A stretch of DNA of 64,000 nucleotides from Luteimonas aquatica (GCF_022662575.1 NZ_JALBFU010000001.1:382381-446380); one strand, 5' to 3'. Positions 36,087-49,636 are shown, numbered from the stretch's first letter. A program made the numbers and translations. The notes: generated from the letters alone by a model not told the origin.

Positions 36087-38234
36087 ATGCCCACGCCACG
36101 ACTTCCGCGTCGCCCCCTGCGTTTCTCCCTCATCGCCCTCGGCCTGCTGCTGTCGCTGCCGGCCGTCGCCGGCTCCTCCGGCGCCGGACCCTCCGCCGAG
36201 GACGAGGCCCTCGACCGCAACCCCGACGCCAAGACGCTGGATGCGATCCAGGTGCACGGCGAGGCGGAAGGCTATGCCGCGCAGCGCACCCGCGCCGGCA
36301 CCCGCACCGACACGCCGCTCAGCGAGGTGCCGCAGGCCATCAGCATCGTCACCGAGGCCCAGGTGCGCGACCAGAACGCGCAGAACCTGCAGGAAGTGCT
36401 GCGCTACAGCGCCGGCGCGCGCACCGACCAGTACGGGCTCGACAACCGCGGCGACTGGTACGCGCTGCGCGGCGGCAGTTCCGGCACCACGCTGCTGGAC
36501 GGGATGCGCCTGCCGCTGACCGGCTACTACGGCGTGATCCGCGAGGAGCCCTACGCGTTCGAGCGCATCGAGATCATGCACGGGCCGTCCTCGGTGATGG
36601 CGGGCCAGACCGCGCCGGGCGGCGTGATCAACCTGGTGCACAAGCGGCCCAAGGCCGAGGCCTCGCGCGAGATCGCGGTGCAGGCCGGCAACCGCGAGCA
36701 CCGCCAGATCGCCGCCGACCTGACCGGGCCGCTCAACGCCAGCGGCACGCTGCTGTACCGCGTGGTGGCGCTGGCGCGCGACAACCAGACCCAGGTGGAA
36801 TACGCCGACGACCACAGGCGCTACCTGTCGCCCTCGATCGCCTGGACGCCGGACGAGGCCAACACGTTCACCGCCTACCTGGAATACCAGAAGGACCGCA
36901 ACCGCAACACCAACGGTTTCTTTCCCGTGGTGGGTACGCTGTATCCCTCGCGCAGCGGACGCATTCCGCTCGACCGCTTCGTCGGCGAGCCGGGCTGGGA
37001 CCGCAACGGCGGCGAGCGCACGCGCCTGGGCTACGCCTTCGAGCACCGCTTCGGCGAGCAATGGAGCCTGCACCACGATCTGCGCCACGATCGCCTGCGC
37101 GGCGGCTATCGCAGCATCTACGCCAACATCTCGGACGTGCCGGGCGGGGCCTATATCGACGCCGGCGGCGCGCAGCGCCTGCTGCCGCGCATCTACTACG
37201 GCACCGACGACCGCTCGCGCATCACCAACGGCGACCTGCTGCTGGAAGGCAAGCTCGGCGACGGCCGCGTCCGGCACACGCTGCTGTTCGGCGTGGACGC
37301 CATGCGCTTCGACGCCTGGCAGCGCGTGGTGCCCGACGGCCTGTGTCCCGAGCCCTTCGACGTCTACGCGCCGGTCTACGGCACCTGCCCGGAGCCGACC
37401 TTCGCGCCCGACACGCCCTGGACGAAGACGCGCATCCGCCAGACCGGGCTGATCCTGCAGGACCAGATCAAGATCGACGAGCGCTGGGTGCTGGTCGGCG
37501 GCGCGCGCTACGATCGGGTCAGGACCAACGATGCCTCCGACAGCGCCTGGACCAAGAACCTCGGCGTGGTCTATCTCGCCCAGGGCGGATGGTCGCCGTA
37601 CTTCAACTACGCGGAATCCTTCCAGCCGGTCGCGGGCAGGGACTACTTCCAGCGCGCATTCGATCCCAGCCGCGGCAAGCAGGCGGAGGCGGGCATCAAG
37701 TGGATGCCCGAGGGCTACCATTTCACCGCGACGGCAGCGCTCTACAAGCTGGAGGAAAAGGGCCGGCTGGTCACCGATCCGGATGAGGATCACGTCGGCT
37801 ATTCGATCCAGGCCGGCCCCATCGACGCCAAGGGCATCGAGCTGGAGGCCAGCGGCAGCATCGGCCGCTGGGACCTGATCGCCAGCTACACCCACGCCAA
37901 GGCGACCAAGGAGGACGGCACGCGCTACGAGAGCTATCCGGAGAATTCGGCCGCGCTCTGGGCGGTGCACCGCTTCCTCGCCGTGCCGGGCCTGCGCCTG
38001 GGCGGCGGCGTGCGCTACGTCGGCAAGACCTGGGACGGCGCGGACGGCCCGATCGTGACGCCCTCGAACACGCTGTTCGACGCCATGGCGTCCTACGACA
38101 CGGGCGCATGGCGCTTCTCGTTGAACGCGGTCAACCTGACCGACAAGACCTACTTCGCCGCCTGCCTCTCGCGCGGCGACTGCTGGTACGGCACCAAGCG
38201 CCGCGTTGTGGCCGAAGTGGCCTACCGTTGGTAG
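36087..38234 (+). CDS. TonB-dependent siderophore receptor
   Basis: 715 residues. A signal peptide (about 1-29), then a linker and plug domain (about 50-205) with LDAIQVHGEAEGY, EVPQAISIVTEAQVRDQN and the family signature GPSSVMAGQTAPGGVINLVHKRP, then a 22-strand barrel ending in the aromatic residue Trp (EVAYRW). The pattern is that of FhuA/FoxA-type receptors for hydroxamate siderophores; the exact ligand cannot be read. Uptake needs TonB; several TonB-like genes are in this window. No Fur box or signalling N-terminal domain is obvious. Ends at a strong bidirectional terminator. Confidence 0.93.
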   Translation: MPTPRLPRRPLRFSLIALGLLLSLPAVAGSSGAGPSAEDEALDRNPDAKTLDAIQVHGEAEGYAAQRTRAGTRTDTPLSEVPQAISIVTEAQVRDQNAQNLQEVLRYSAGARTDQYGLDNRGDWYALRGGSSGTTLLDGMRLPLTGYYGVIREEPYAFERIEIMHGPSSVMAGQTAPGGVINLVHKRPKAEASREIAVQAGNREHRQIAADLTGPLNASGTLLYRVVALARDNQTQVEYADDHRRYLSPSIAWTPDEANTFTAYLEYQKDRNRNTNGFFPVVGTLYPSRSGRIPLDRFVGEPGWDRNGGERTRLGYAFEHRFGEQWSLHHDLRHDRLRGGYRSIYANISDVPGGAYIDAGGAQRLLPRIYYGTDDRSRITNGDLLLEGKLGDGRVRHTLLFGVDAMRFDAWQRVVPDGLCPEPFDVYAPVYGTCPEPTFAPDTPWTKTRIRQTGLILQDQIKIDERWVLVGGARYDRVRTNDASDSAWTKNLGVVYLAQGGWSPYFNYAESFQPVAGRDYFQRAFDPSRGKQAEAGIKWMPEGYHFTATAALYKLEEKGRLVTDPDEDHVGYSIQAGPIDAKGIELEASGSIGRWDLIASYTHAKATKEDGTRYESYPENSAALWAVHRFLAVPGLRLGGGVRYVGKTWDGADGPIVTPSNTLFDAMASYDTGAWRFSLNAVNLTDKTYFAACLSRGDCWYGTKRRVVAEVAYRW

Positions 38235-38260
38235 GCCGCGCAGCGGCCGTGCGGCGAAAC

Positions 38261-38288
38261 AAGAACGGGGCCTTACGGCCCCGTTCTT
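38261..38288. terminator. Bidirectional intrinsic terminator
   Basis: Perfect 12-bp stem AAGAACGGGGCC/GGCCCCGTTCTT with loop TTAC, between the convergent receptor gene and the cytochrome c gene. Short T-rich ends occur on both sides. Confidence 0.85.
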
Positions 38289-38313
38289 CATTGCATCGCG
38301 AGCAAGGATGGAC

Positions 38314-38757
38314 TCAGTGCGCGTTCTTCAGGTCGCGCAGCTGGGTCGGGCGCGAACCGAAGTAGGCGGCCAGGTCGGCGATCTGCTGGTCGGTCAGCTC
38401 CTTGGCCTGCTGCGACATCAGCGCGTGCTCGCGATCGCCGTCGCGGTACATCTCCAGCGAGTGGGCGATGTAGTCGTAGTACTGGCCGCCGAGCTTGGGG
38501 TAGGTCGGGTCGATCGGCTTGTTGCCGGCCTCGCCGTGGCAGTCCACGCAGGACTGGCCGGTGGCCTTGCCCTTGGCGTGGGCGAGTTTCTCGCCGGCGT
38601 CGATGTGGCCGGCCGGCAGGCCGGCCGAGGAGGAGGTATGGCCTTCGGCGCGGTCGGCCGAGGAATGCTCGGCGGGCGTGTCGCCGCTCGAACAGGCAGC
38701 AAGGACCAGGGAGGCGGCGAGGGCGATGGCGAGGCGGGTAAGGGACACGGTCGTCAT
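38314..38757 (-). CDS. Lipoprotein cytochrome c
   Basis: 147 residues. A lipoprotein signal with lipobox LAAC (Cys22) is followed by a short Ser/Gly linker and a single class I cytochrome domain: CVDCH at 70-74 holds haem c and a Met in the segment HALMSQQAKEL is the likely sixth ligand. It would be anchored in the membrane, facing the periplasm, and shuttle electrons to an oxidase or reductase. It follows the second cytochrome gene at 38765 after 7 bases, with the same domain (GGQYYDYIAHSL versus GGQSAQYLTNAL), so the pair arose by duplication and is one operon. Confidence 0.92.
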   Translation of the reverse strand: MTTVSLTRLAIALAASLVLAACSSGDTPAEHSSADRAEGHTSSSAGLPAGHIDAGEKLAHAKGKATGQSCVDCHGEAGNKPIDPTYPKLGGQYYDYIAHSLEMYRDGDREHALMSQQAKELTDQQIADLAAYFGSRPTQLRDLKNAH

Positions 38758-38764
38758 GGCGCGA

Positions 38765-39163
38765 TCACTGCTTGAGCGAGGAAAGGAACGCCGCGATGTC
38801 GGCGATGTCCTGGTCCGAGAAGCTCTCGGCCTGGGCCTGCATGGTGGGGTGCTTGCGCGCGCCCTTGCGGTACTCGGTGAGGGCGTTGGTCAGGTACTGC
38901 GCCGACTGGCCGCCGATCATCGGCACGTGATAGTTCGGATAGGCGTTCTTGTAGCCGGGGATGCCGTGGCAGCCCTGGCAGGTGTAGGTCAGCTGCTTGC
39001 CGCGCTCGGCCGAGCCGGCGGGCGCCGCGGCCGGCGCCGGTGCCGCGGGAGCGGGCTCGGCGGCGGGGGCGGTCTGTTGCGGGGCGGGAGCGGTCTGGGC
39101 GGAGGCCGCGAAGGACAGCGCGGCGAATGCAAGGCTGGCGGCGATCGTCAACGGTCGCGTCAT
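38765..39163 (-). CDS. Periplasmic cytochrome c
   Basis: 132 residues. Signal peptide (1-22), an Ala/Pro linker (about 24-50), then one haem domain with CQGCH at 62-66 and Met in KHPTMQAQAE. A c4/c5-like monohaem electron carrier. First gene of a two-cytochrome unit. The ATG at 39163 gives the expected signal peptide; the longer frame upstream is Arg-rich. Partner enzymes are not in the window. Confidence 0.92.
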   Translation of the reverse strand: MTRPLTIAASLAFAALSFAASAQTAPAPQQTAPAAEPAPAAPAPAAAPAGSAERGKQLTYTCQGCHGIPGYKNAYPNYHVPMIGGQSAQYLTNALTEYRKGARKHPTMQAQAESFSDQDIADIAAFLSSLKQ

Positions 39164-39570
39164 GTCGGGTATCCGCAATCCTGGATGGCTGAGTGAAACT
39201 TGGCTGACAGGGTGACCGGTCGGAGCGACTGCGCACGACCGGCAACGCACAATCCCCACAGTATAGCCTGAGGCGGGTGGGCCGTAGCCACGGGGCCGGG
39301 CGGGCGGTCGATGCCGACGAAGCGTCGGGGCCGCCGCGATGCCGTGCGCCTCGCGCATGGGCGGGGACACCGGCGCCCGCGGGCCGGTCTTCCGGCTGCC
39401 GGGTTCGGGGCGCATCTCGACGGCGCGGATGCGGCGATCGCGATGGACGCGGTTCCGGCCGGCCTGGCCGGCCATCGGAAACCAGGCCGCGTCGGCGCGG
39501 CCCGCGGCGTTCAATGCCGTGGCAGGGGCGTCGCGGGCCGGCCGCGCGGGAACGGCTTATTCGAGCGGGA

Positions 39571-39831
39571 TCATTCGATCATCCCCGGCCCCGCGATCAT
39601 GAAGCACTGGGACTGGCTCACGGTGTAGTTGAGCGAGGTGGTGCCCCAACCCGGCGGCTGCGGATCGCGGCAGCCGTGGCTGACGTAGCGGACGCCGATC
39701 AGGGTGCCGCCCTTGTAGTAGTAGACGACGTCGACATAGGACGACTGCGCCGAGCTGCCGAGCGCGCTCATCGCGCCGACCAGCAGAATCGCGGCGGCGA
39801 GGCCGAACTTGAATCCTTGCCCAATCTTCAT
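39571..39831 (-). CDS. Small secreted protein, possibly DUF6289-like
   Basis: 86 residues. Signal peptide (1-28, ending SSAQS), then VVYYYKGGTLIGVRYVSHGC, a WGTTSLNYTVSQSQC segment and a short end. The pattern Tyr-rich start, Gly-Cys, WGxxT and a second Cys resembles a family of small exported proteins that I associate with DUF6289; this is tentative. GGAG precedes the ATG. Alone, divergent from the efflux adaptor gene. Confidence 0.6.
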   Translation of the reverse strand: MKIGQGFKFGLAAAILLVGAMSALGSSAQSSYVDVVYYYKGGTLIGVRYVSHGCRDPQPPGWGTTSLNYTVSQSQCFMIAGPGMIE

Positions 39832-40137
39832 GCGTTTCTCCGAAAGGATGCCTCGGTGGTGTGATATATCGCGGCACGCGGAAACATCGAGGCGAGCGTT
39901 CCCGTCAGCTTCACAATCCGTAATGCGGACGCCGAATCCGACACGCGGCACGAGGCGCTGCAGGTGCCTCGATCGCCGTGTCGAGCGCATCGCGGAATCC
40001 GTCAGGTACCGCGTTGCCCTGACCGGATCGACGCCGCGGGCCGGTCCTATCCCGGCAGTCACCATGACCTCTGGCGGATGCTGGTGCCGGAGGGGGTGAT
40101 ATACCTTGCTACAACACCGTAGGGGCTACCAGAGAGC
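39832..40137. other. Gene-free stretch upstream of the efflux operon
   Basis: 306 bases between divergent genes. It should hold both promoters. I see no repeat longer than 10 bases, no strong hairpin and no regulator gene; no clear operator could be picked out by eye. Confidence 0.45.
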
Positions 40138-41264
40138 ATGGCAATGGAACTGATGAGTCGCGGCTGGCAGCGGACCCTGCTGGCCGCCTGTTTGGCGATG
40201 GGCGTGGCGCTGCTGGGCGGCTGCAAGGGCGGCCCCGAGGGCGATGCCCAGGCCAAGGAGCCCGGCGCGGACAAGGCCGAGGAGGCGGTGCCGGTGGAAG
40301 TGGTCAAGGCCGCCCGCCGCTCGATCGCGGCCAGCTATACCGGTACGGCGCCGCTGGAGGCCCGCGCCGAATCGCAGGTGGTGGCCAAGACCTCGGGCGT
40401 GGCCCTGGCGGTCCTGGTGGAGGAGGGCCAGCACGTGCGGGCCGGCCAGACGCTGGTGCGCCTGGATCCCGACCGCGCCCGCCTGCAGGCCGCGCAGAGC
40501 GCGGCGCAGCTGCGCAAGCTGGAAGCCAACTACAGGCGCTCGCAGGCGCTGGTGGCGCAGCAGCTGATCAGCGCCAACGACATGGACCAGCTCAAGTACG
40601 ACCTGGAGAACGCCCGCGCGGTCAACAACCTCGCCAACCTCGAGCTGTCCTATTCCAACGTGGTGGCGCCGATTTCCGGCGTGATCGCCTCGCGCTCGAT
40701 CAAGACCGGCAACTTCGTGCAGATCAACACGCCGATCCTGCGCATCATCGACGACTCGCGCCTGGAGGCCACGCTCAACGTGCCCGAGCGCGAATTCGCC
40801 ACGCTCAAGGCCGGGCAGCCGGTGCTGATGCAGGTGGACGCGCTGCCGGGCAAGCCTTTCCGCGGCACGGTCGACCGCGTCTCGCCGGTGGTGGACTCGG
40901 GCAGCGGCACGTTCCGCGTGATCTGCGCCTTCGAGGGCGCCGGCACGCTGCAGCCGGGTATGTTCGGCCGTATCCGCATCGACTACGACCAGCGCGCCGA
41001 CGCCCTGGTGATCCCGCGCCTGGCCCTGCTCGACGACCAGGGCGATCCGGCCGTGTACGTGGTGCGCAACGGCAAGGCCGCGCGCACGCCGATCAAGGTC
41101 GGCTACACCGACGGCGAGTGGACCGAGGTGCGCGGCGGCCTGCAGCCGGGCGATGCCGTGGTCACGGCCGGCAAGGTGGCGCTGCGCGACGGCAGCGGCG
41201 TGCAGGTAATCGGCGAACCGGCGAAGACCGCGGTGGCGAAGGCCCAGGCCAAGGGCGAGAAGCA

Positions 41265-41268
<4 letters not shown>
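40138..41268 (+). CDS. RND efflux adaptor (membrane fusion lipoprotein)
   Basis: 376 residues. The N-terminus has a lipobox LLGGC (Cys29), so it is probably anchored to the inner membrane. Then come the lipoyl-like half-motifs (around 75-105 and 170-200, SGVIASRSIKTGNFV), a helical hairpin (about 105-170), beta-barrel and membrane-proximal domains. It links an RND pump to an outer-membrane channel. Stop overlaps the first pump's start (ATGA), so the pair is coupled. It has an Ala/Lys tail. No TolC-like gene is present in the operon; the channel must be encoded elsewhere. Confidence 0.93.
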
Positions 41269-44800
<3,532 letters not shown>

Positions 44801-44804
<4 letters not shown>

Positions 44805-45280
44805 TCGCAGGGGCTGGAGAGGGCAAGCCGATGGCGGGCGCGAGCGGGAAGGCGGCGATACTCGAGGATTTCAAGGTCCCGGCGAAGGTCCGCCTCGCCA
44901 TGCTCTGGGCCTCGGTGATGTTCTGCTACGTGTATGGCGACTACTTCGCCCTCTACATCCCCGGCAAGCTGGTGTCGATGCAGGCCGGCAGCATGGGGCC
45001 GCTCGGGCCGGCGACGCAGGGCGTGCTGCTCGGCACCTCGATCATGATGGCGATCCCCAGCCTGATGGTCTGCCTGTCGCTGCTGCTGGCGCCGCGCGTC
45101 GGCCGGGCGCTCAACATCGTGCTGGGCCTGGCCTACGCCGCGATCATGGTGCTGGCCTCGCTCGACAGCGACTGGCATTTCTATCGCCTGCTGGGCGCGG
45201 TCGAGATCGTCCTCACCCTGTCGATCGCCTGGAGCGCCTGGCGCTGGCCCAGGCATCCCGCGGCACAACCAAACTCCTGA
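44801..45280 (+). CDS. Four-helix membrane protein, DUF6326-like
   Basis: 159 residues with about four membrane helices (30-50, 75-100, 104-124, 128-146). The conserved start KVRLAMLWASVMFCYVYGDY and YIPGKL match what I recall of the DUF6326 family of unknown function. ATG overlaps the first pump's stop (ATGA), and the second pump starts 28 bases after its stop, so it is embedded in the efflux operon. Role unknown; it could be an accessory of either pump. Confidence 0.8.
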
Positions 45281-45308
45281 CCGCACGCCACGCAATGGTT
45301 CGTATCGC

Positions 45309-48300
45309 ATGAGCATCGCCGAATTCAGCATCAAGCGTCCGGTCACCACGATCATGTTCTTCGTGTCGATGGTGGTGGTCGGCCTGATCGCCGCCTTCCG
45401 CCTGCCGCTGGAGGAGATGCCCGAGGCGAACTTCCCGATGATCTTCGTGCAGCTGCCCTACACGGGCTCAACGCCCGAAGAGGTCGAGCGCATGATCCTG
45501 CGCCCGGTCGAGGAGGCGCTGGCGACGATGCCCGGCATCAAGAGCACCCAGGGCAGCGCGCGCGCCGACGGCGCCAACATCATGGTGATGTTCAGCGACT
45601 GGGAGCGGGACGTTTCGGTGGCCGCGTCCGAGGCGCGGCAGCGCATCGACGCCATCCGCGACGACCTGCCCGACGAGCTGCAGCGCTACTTCGTCGGCAA
45701 CTGGGACAACAGCGACCGCCCGGTGGTGGGCGTGCGCCTGGCCAGCGGCAGCCAGAACCTGGTCGACGCCTACGACCTGATGGACCGCCAGTTCAAGCGC
45801 CGCATCGAGCGACTGCCCGGCGTGGCCAGGGTCGAGATCAACGGCGCGCCGCCCAACGAGGTCGAGATCGCCATCGCCCCGGACCGCATGGAGGCGCACG
45901 GCATCGTCCTCAACGACCTGACGCAGAAGCTGCAGACGGTCAACTTCTCCGTCTCTGCGGGCGAGATCGACGACAGCGGGCGCCGCCTGCGCGTGCAGCC
46001 GATGGGCACGCTGACCGACCTGCAGCAGCTGCGCGACCTGGTGATCGGCGAGCGGGGCGTGCGCCTGGGCGATATCGCCGAGGTGCGCCTGAAGGCGCAG
46101 CGCATGGACTACGGCCGCCGGCTCGACGGCCATCCCGCTGTCGGCATCGACGTCTACAAGGAACGCAGCGCCAACCTGGTCGAGGTGTCGCGTTCGGTCC
46201 TGGAGGCCGTCGAGGACATCCGCCGCGAACCGGCCATGCGCGGCATCCAGACCAAGGTGCTGGACAACCAGGGCAAGGCCGTCACCAGCTCGCTGACCGA
46301 GCTGGCCGAGGCCGGCGGCATCGGCCTGCTGCTGTCGGTGATCGTGCTCTACCTGTTCCTGCGCCACTGGCCGTCGACGCTGATGGTGACGCTGGCGATC
46401 CCGATCTGCTTCGTGATGACGCTGGGCTTCATGTATTTCGTCGGCGTCACCCTGAACGTGCTGTCGATGATGGGCCTGCTGCTGGCCGTCGGCATGCTGG
46501 TGGACAACGCCGTGGTGGTGGTGGAAAGCATCTACCAGGAGCGCGAGAAACTGCCCGGCCAGCCGCGCCTGGCCTCGATCCTGGGCACGCGCCACGTCGC
46601 CATCGCGCTCTCGGCCGGCACGCTGTGCCACTGCATCGTGTTCGTGCCGACCCTGTTCGGCGAGCGCAACATCCTCGCGGTCTACCTGTCGCAGATCGCG
46701 GTAACCATCTCGGTCTCGCTGCTGGCTTCCTGGCTGGTGGCGATCAGCCTGATCCCGATGATCTCGGCGCGGCTGAAGACGCCGCCGACGATCGGGCAGA
46801 GCACCGGCCTGATCCACCGCCTGCAGGCGCGCTACGCCAGGGTGCTGCGCTGGACGCTGGAACACCGCGGCTGGAGCCTGCTCGGCATCCTGGTAATCGT
46901 CGCGGTCAGCGTCGCGCCAATCATGCTGACCAAGAAGAACATGTTCGGCGGCGACGACGGCAACGAGACCTGGGTGAACTACCAGTGGAAGGGCGGCTAC
47001 ACCAAGGAGCAGATGTCGGACGAGATCCTGCGCGTGGAGCACTACCTGGACGCCAACCGCAAGCGCTTCCACATCGACCAGCTGTATTCCTGGTACAGCG
47101 AGGGCGAGGGCGCGAGCACGCGCATCACCTTCGACGAGAACTACGCCGGCAAGATCAAGCCCTTCATCGACCAGATCAGCAAGGAGCTGCCGAAGTCGGC
47201 GCGGGCGGGCATCGTGATCGGCAACCAGGGCGACGGCGGCGGCGGTCCGCAGAGCCAGCGCATCGAGGTGCACCTGGTGGGCGACTCGACCAAGACCCTG
47301 ACCGAGCTGGCGGCCGACCTGGTGCCGATCCTGGGCCGGCGCAAGGAACTGCGCGACGTGCGCGTCAACGCCGGCGACCAGGACAGCGAGCTGTCGGTGC
47401 AGGTCGACCGCGACCGTGCGGCCTCGTTCGGCTTCAGCGCCGAGCAGGTCTCGACCTTCGTCGGCCTGGCGCTGCGCGGCGCCAAACTGCCCGATTTCCG
47501 CCGCGGCGACACCGAGGTGCCGGTCTGGGCGCGCTTCGCCGGGGCCGAGAAGTTCGAGGTGCAGGACCTGGCCGCCTTCAACGTGCGCGCCCCGGACGGG
47601 CGCAGCGTGCCGCTGCTGGCGATGGTCAACACGGCGGTCAAGCCGTCCTCGTCGCAGATCCAGCGCCTGAACCGCCAGACCACGCTGACCCTGACCGCGC
47701 AGCTGCCGGACAAGGTCACCATGCCCGAGGCGCGCAAGGCGATGGAGGACACGCTCAAGAGCGTGGCGTTCCCCGCCGGCTACAGCTATACCTTCCAGAG
47801 CGCGAACTTCTTCGACGAAAGCGAGATGACGCAGCAGATGTTCGTCAACGTGCTGATCGCCCTGGTGATGATCTACATCGTGATGGCCTCGGTGTTCGAG
47901 TCGCTGCTGTTCCCCTCGGCGATCATGAGCGGCGTGCTGTTCTCGATCTTCGGGGTGTTCTGGCTGTTCTGGATCACCGGCACCGAGTTCAACATCATGG
48001 CCTTCATCGGCATCCTGGTGCTGATGGGGGTGGTGGTGAACAATGGCATCGTCATGGTCGAGCACATCAACAACCACCGACGGCGCGGCATGCCCCGCAC
48101 CGAGGCGCTGGTGGCCGGCAGCAAGGAGCGCCTGCGCCCGATCCTGATGACGATGGGCACGGCGATCCTGGCGATGGTCCCGATCGCGCTGTCGAAGGGC
48201 AACAGCGACGAAGTCTCCTACTACCCGATGGCGCGTGCGATCGCCGGCGGGCTGGCGTTCTCCACCTTCGTGAGCCTGCTGTTCCTGCCGACCATCTACG

Positions 48301-48401
48301 CCATGCTCGACGACCTGAGCACCGGCGTCTCGCGCGCGATCAAGCGCGCCCGCGGCGGCGGGGCGACGGGCGTCGCGGTGGCGGCGCTCAAGGCGGAGTG
48401 A
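45309..48401 (+). CDS. Second RND efflux pump, VDN variant
   Basis: 1030 residues, a normal length. 12 membrane helices and two periplasmic loops; starts SIAEFSIKRPVTTIMFFVSM like other HAE-1 pumps. The proton-relay pair of helix 4 reads Asp399-Asn400 (VGMLVDNAVVVVES) instead of Asp-Asp, and helix 10 has NNGIVMVEHINNH. The pump shares one adaptor with the longer pump upstream. Two pumps per adaptor recall MdtBC, where pumps form a heterotrimer and one subunit's proton relay is dispensable. Whether this pair mixes is untested. Confidence 0.93.
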   Translation: MSIAEFSIKRPVTTIMFFVSMVVVGLIAAFRLPLEEMPEANFPMIFVQLPYTGSTPEEVERMILRPVEEALATMPGIKSTQGSARADGANIMVMFSDWERDVSVAASEARQRIDAIRDDLPDELQRYFVGNWDNSDRPVVGVRLASGSQNLVDAYDLMDRQFKRRIERLPGVARVEINGAPPNEVEIAIAPDRMEAHGIVLNDLTQKLQTVNFSVSAGEIDDSGRRLRVQPMGTLTDLQQLRDLVIGERGVRLGDIAEVRLKAQRMDYGRRLDGHPAVGIDVYKERSANLVEVSRSVLEAVEDIRREPAMRGIQTKVLDNQGKAVTSSLTELAEAGGIGLLLSVIVLYLFLRHWPSTLMVTLAIPICFVMTLGFMYFVGVTLNVLSMMGLLLAVGMLVDNAVVVVESIYQEREKLPGQPRLASILGTRHVAIALSAGTLCHCIVFVPTLFGERNILAVYLSQIAVTISVSLLASWLVAISLIPMISARLKTPPTIGQSTGLIHRLQARYARVLRWTLEHRGWSLLGILVIVAVSVAPIMLTKKNMFGGDDGNETWVNYQWKGGYTKEQMSDEILRVEHYLDANRKRFHIDQLYSWYSEGEGASTRITFDENYAGKIKPFIDQISKELPKSARAGIVIGNQGDGGGGPQSQRIEVHLVGDSTKTLTELAADLVPILGRRKELRDVRVNAGDQDSELSVQVDRDRAASFGFSAEQVSTFVGLALRGAKLPDFRRGDTEVPVWARFAGAEKFEVQDLAAFNVRAPDGRSVPLLAMVNTAVKPSSSQIQRLNRQTTLTLTAQLPDKVTMPEARKAMEDTLKSVAFPAGYSYTFQSANFFDESEMTQQMFVNVLIALVMIYIVMASVFESLLFPSAIMSGVLFSIFGVFWLFWITGTEFNIMAFIGILVLMGVVVNNGIVMVEHINNHRRRGMPRTEALVAGSKERLRPILMTMGTAILAMVPIALSKGNSDEVSYYPMARAIAGGLAFSTFVSLLFLPTIYAMLDDLSTGVSRAIKRARGGGATGVAVAALKAE

Positions 48402-48425
48402 GCGCCGGCCGGAGCCGGTCCGGGC

Positions 48426-48812
48426 CTAGGACAGGCGCGCCGGCATGGATGCCGTCTCCTCGATGTCGATTTCGCCGGCACCCGCCACCGGCGAGCACGT
48501 GCGCGAGAGCGAATGCTCGAGCAGGGGATCGATCCGCCGCAGGTGGTCGGCGAACGCCTCCGAGCGCGTCCAGTCGGCCTTGGCCTGCAGCGAATCGAAG
48601 GCGGTGACCACCACCACCGCCTCGCCGTCGTGCGAGCGGTAGATGCGGTTGCCGCGCCAGCCGGCGCGCTCGGCCTCGGCACGCAGGCGCCGGGTGTCGC
48701 CGGCCAACAGCGCCAGGAATTCCTCGCGCCGTCCCGGCCGCGGCAGGTAGGTGTCGACCAGCACGACGGGGCCGGGCGCGATGGCGTCTTCGAGATCGGG
48801 GTCTTCGGTCAT
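48426..48812 (-). CDS. Antibiotic-biosynthesis-monooxygenase (ABM) domain protein
   Basis: 128 residues. The core (about 14-110) matches a dimeric alpha/beta ABM barrel: VVLVDTYLPRPGRREEFLALL, then RIYRSHDGEAVVVVTAFDS and WTRSEAFADHLRRIDPLLE. Relatives include quinol monooxygenases (YgiN) and haem-degrading enzymes; no haem-ligand Asn is obvious, so a quinol or aromatic substrate seems likelier. It is the last gene of the operon 49636-48426 under the SoxR-type promoter, and its start overlaps the preceding gene by 4 bases. The C-terminal tail is extra and variable. Confidence 0.75.
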   Translation of the reverse strand: MTEDPDLEDAIAPGPVVLVDTYLPRPGRREEFLALLAGDTRRLRAEAERAGWRGNRIYRSHDGEAVVVVTAFDSLQAKADWTRSEAFADHLRRIDPLLEHSLSRTCSPVAGAGEIDIEETASMPARLS

Positions 48813-49045
48813 GGCAGGGTCTCCAGGAACAGCTCGCCGCCCTGTATGCGCAGTCGCGCGAGCGTGGTCTTGCCGTTGTCGGTCGAGCGCAGGAACAGCG
48901 GCGTGCCCAGCGCGAGGATGCCCATCAGCACCTCGAGCCAGGGCTGGTCGCCGATCGGAGCGCGGTGGCGGCCGGACAGCAACCGCTCGAACGGCGCCCG
49001 GTCCAGCGTGATCGCGACGTCGCGGATGATGCTGGGATGGATCAT
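48809..49045 (-). CDS. Small protein of the SoxR-linked operon, unknown
   Basis: 78 residues, no signal peptide. It has a beta-rich second half (TPLFLRSTDNGKTTLARLRI, then QGGELFLETLP) and no catalytic motif. It is 45 bases after the reductase gene and overlaps the ABM gene by 4 bases, so it is clearly an operon member. I do not recognise a family. Confidence 0.65.
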   Translation of the reverse strand: MIHPSIIRDVAITLDRAPFERLLSGRHRAPIGDQPWLEVLMGILALGTPLFLRSTDNGKTTLARLRIQGGELFLETLP

Positions 49046-49090
49046 GGGGGAGCTCCTGTCCTGACGGAAACCGGCGCGCGGCCGGCGATG

Positions 49091-49636
49091 TCATGCCGCG
49101 TTCGCATAGGGGTTCGCCTGGCGCGCCTGGCGCAGCGCCAGCGACCACCAGCACAGCCGCGCCAGCAGCGTGCGCATCGCCGCCCGGGAGGCGTCGGGCT
49201 CGCGCAGGGCGCCGTCCTGCGCGAACAGATGCCAGGCGTTGGCGAAGCTGACGCAGTCGCGCATGGTGACCGCGTGCAGTTCGGCGAAGACCTGGCGCAG
49301 CTGCTCGACCGCGCGCAGGCCGCCGGAAATGCCGCCGTAGCTGACGAAGGCCACCGGCTTGGCCTGCCATGGCTGGCCGACGGCATCGATCAGCGCCTTC
49401 AGCGGCGCCGGATAACCGTGGTTGTATTCGGGGGTGACGATGACGAAGGCGTCGGCGGCGTGCAGGCGCGCCGGGATCGTCCGCGCGCCGTCCTCGCGCG
49501 CGGGATCGACCACATCGACGACGAAGCCGCCGTGCGCATGGGCCTGCGCCTCGACCCAGCGCGCCACGGTGTCGCAGAAGCGGCCTTCGCGCGTGCTGCC
49601 CAGGATCAGGGCCAGGCGGATCGGATCTTGCGGCAT
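49091..49636 (-). CDS. NAD(P)H-dependent FMN reductase / quinone reductase
   Basis: 181 residues, flavodoxin-like fold of the SsuE/ChrR type. The phosphate-binding LGSTREGRFCD near 15-25, then VTPEYNHGYPAPLKALID and SYGGISGG, mark the NAD(P)H:FMN reductase family. It reduces FMN, quinones or nitro compounds using NAD(P)H, and often helps detoxify redox-cycling drugs. The ATG at 49636 has GGAG upstream. Its promoter holds a SoxR box in the spacer (49694-49724) and soxR is divergent, so activation by oxidised SoxR is expected. First gene of a three-gene operon. Confidence 0.92.
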   Translation of the reverse strand: MPQDPIRLALILGSTREGRFCDTVARWVEAQAHAHGGFVVDVVDPAREDGARTIPARLHAADAFVIVTPEYNHGYPAPLKALIDAVGQPWQAKPVAFVSYGGISGGLRAVEQLRQVFAELHAVTMRDCVSFANAWHLFAQDGALREPDASRAAMRTLLARLCWWSLALRQARQANPYANAA